In this document: positions 63,950-64,000 of the stretch, piece by piece | How positions within the stretch are numbered: the stretch's first letter is position 1 | How the letters are laid out: every line of letters begins with the position of its first letter | Source of the DNA: Prochlorococcus sp. AG-442-B03 | GTDB lineage: Bacteria; Cyanobacteriota; Cyanobacteriia; PCC-6307; Cyanobiaceae | NCBI GenBank assembly: GCA_003212395.1 | Contig: QCPU01000005.1 | Location: forward strand, 28,434 to 92,433 | DNA: 64,000 bases | Direction: 5' to 3' | Notes under the pieces: model-generated | The model's database searches: none | What the model was told of the DNA's origin: nothing | Seen by the model: the letters and a program-made list of their open reading frames with translations, nothing else | Translations under genes and position numbers: made by a program

Positions 63950-64000
63950 AAAAAAAATATTTTTTAAAAACATTATTTTTTATTCAGGCTTTGTTTTTAG

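Noticed and set aside
63930..64000. Open frame off the right edge reading KKYFLKTLFFIQALFL, like the start of a signal peptide
   Set aside because: No ATG, GTG or TTG precedes it in frame; only ATA at 63946 overlapping the ycf4 stop. Too little sequence to call a gene, though an exported protein may begin here.

Overview
The window is a piece of a cyanobacterial chromosome, almost certainly Prochlorococcus and most likely a high-light-adapted clade. The grounds are very low GC, dense gene packing, a Pcb-type chlorophyll antenna gene, the psbD/psbC overlap, ycf4, ycf46, a MIF-like tautomerase and several cyanobacterial DUF families. The assignment rests on reading proteins by eye; no search was run.

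Region 1 (1-21700) is a surface-polysaccharide island. It holds a GT2-GT4 glycosyltransferase (cut by the window edge), a PAPS-type sulfotransferase with a coiled coil, two further coiled-coil proteins, a rhamnosyltransferase-like GT2, the complete dTDP-L-rhamnose set (rfbA, rfbC, rfbD, rfbB), KpsC and KpsS Kdo transferases, a PlsC-like and a GNAT-type acyltransferase, another glycosyltransferase, the Kdo pathway (kdsD, kdsA and a kdsB-kdsC fusion) and a UDP-glucuronate epimerase-type gene. Together they suggest a lipid-anchored, Kdo-linked, rhamnose-containing and possibly sulfated capsule. A tRNA-Arg closes the region, with its 3' end facing the island.

Region 2 (22100-48700) is core genome. 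It includes rsmI, a decayed cysQ, pnp, rpsN, rseP, serS, ycf46, yidC, a PH-domain gene, rnpA, rpmH, a DUF2808 gene, aroH, sppA, transporters, two membrane or cytosolic glycosyltransferases, flavodoxin next to a pcb antenna gene, DUF3386, MIF tautomerase, DUF1824, glyQ and a porin. Region 2b (48700-50900) holds a secreted small protein, a PKHD hydroxylase and a divergent iron-binding protein gene.

Region 3 (50933-56204) is the most unusual part. A tRNA-Ser is followed by three more copies of its 3' end (CACCCTCTCCGT), at 53116, 54018 and 56193. They divide about 5.2 kb into modules of about 2.1, 0.9 and 2.2 kb that carry small secreted or membrane proteins and no recombinase. Two modules begin with a nearly identical block of about 180 bp with three TGTTAGGG repeats. 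Each downstream core is preceded by its own short direct repeats, largely at one-helical-turn spacing and ending 26-27 bp before the core. This looks like serial insertion of small non-autonomous integrative elements at a tRNA. Two of the secreted-protein genes share promoter, leader and signal peptide but have unrelated mature parts.

Region 4 (56454-64000) returns to core: a small Cys-tailed protein, a rhomboid protease, a likely sRNA interval, ferredoxin-cobQ, maf, psbC/psbD and ycf4.
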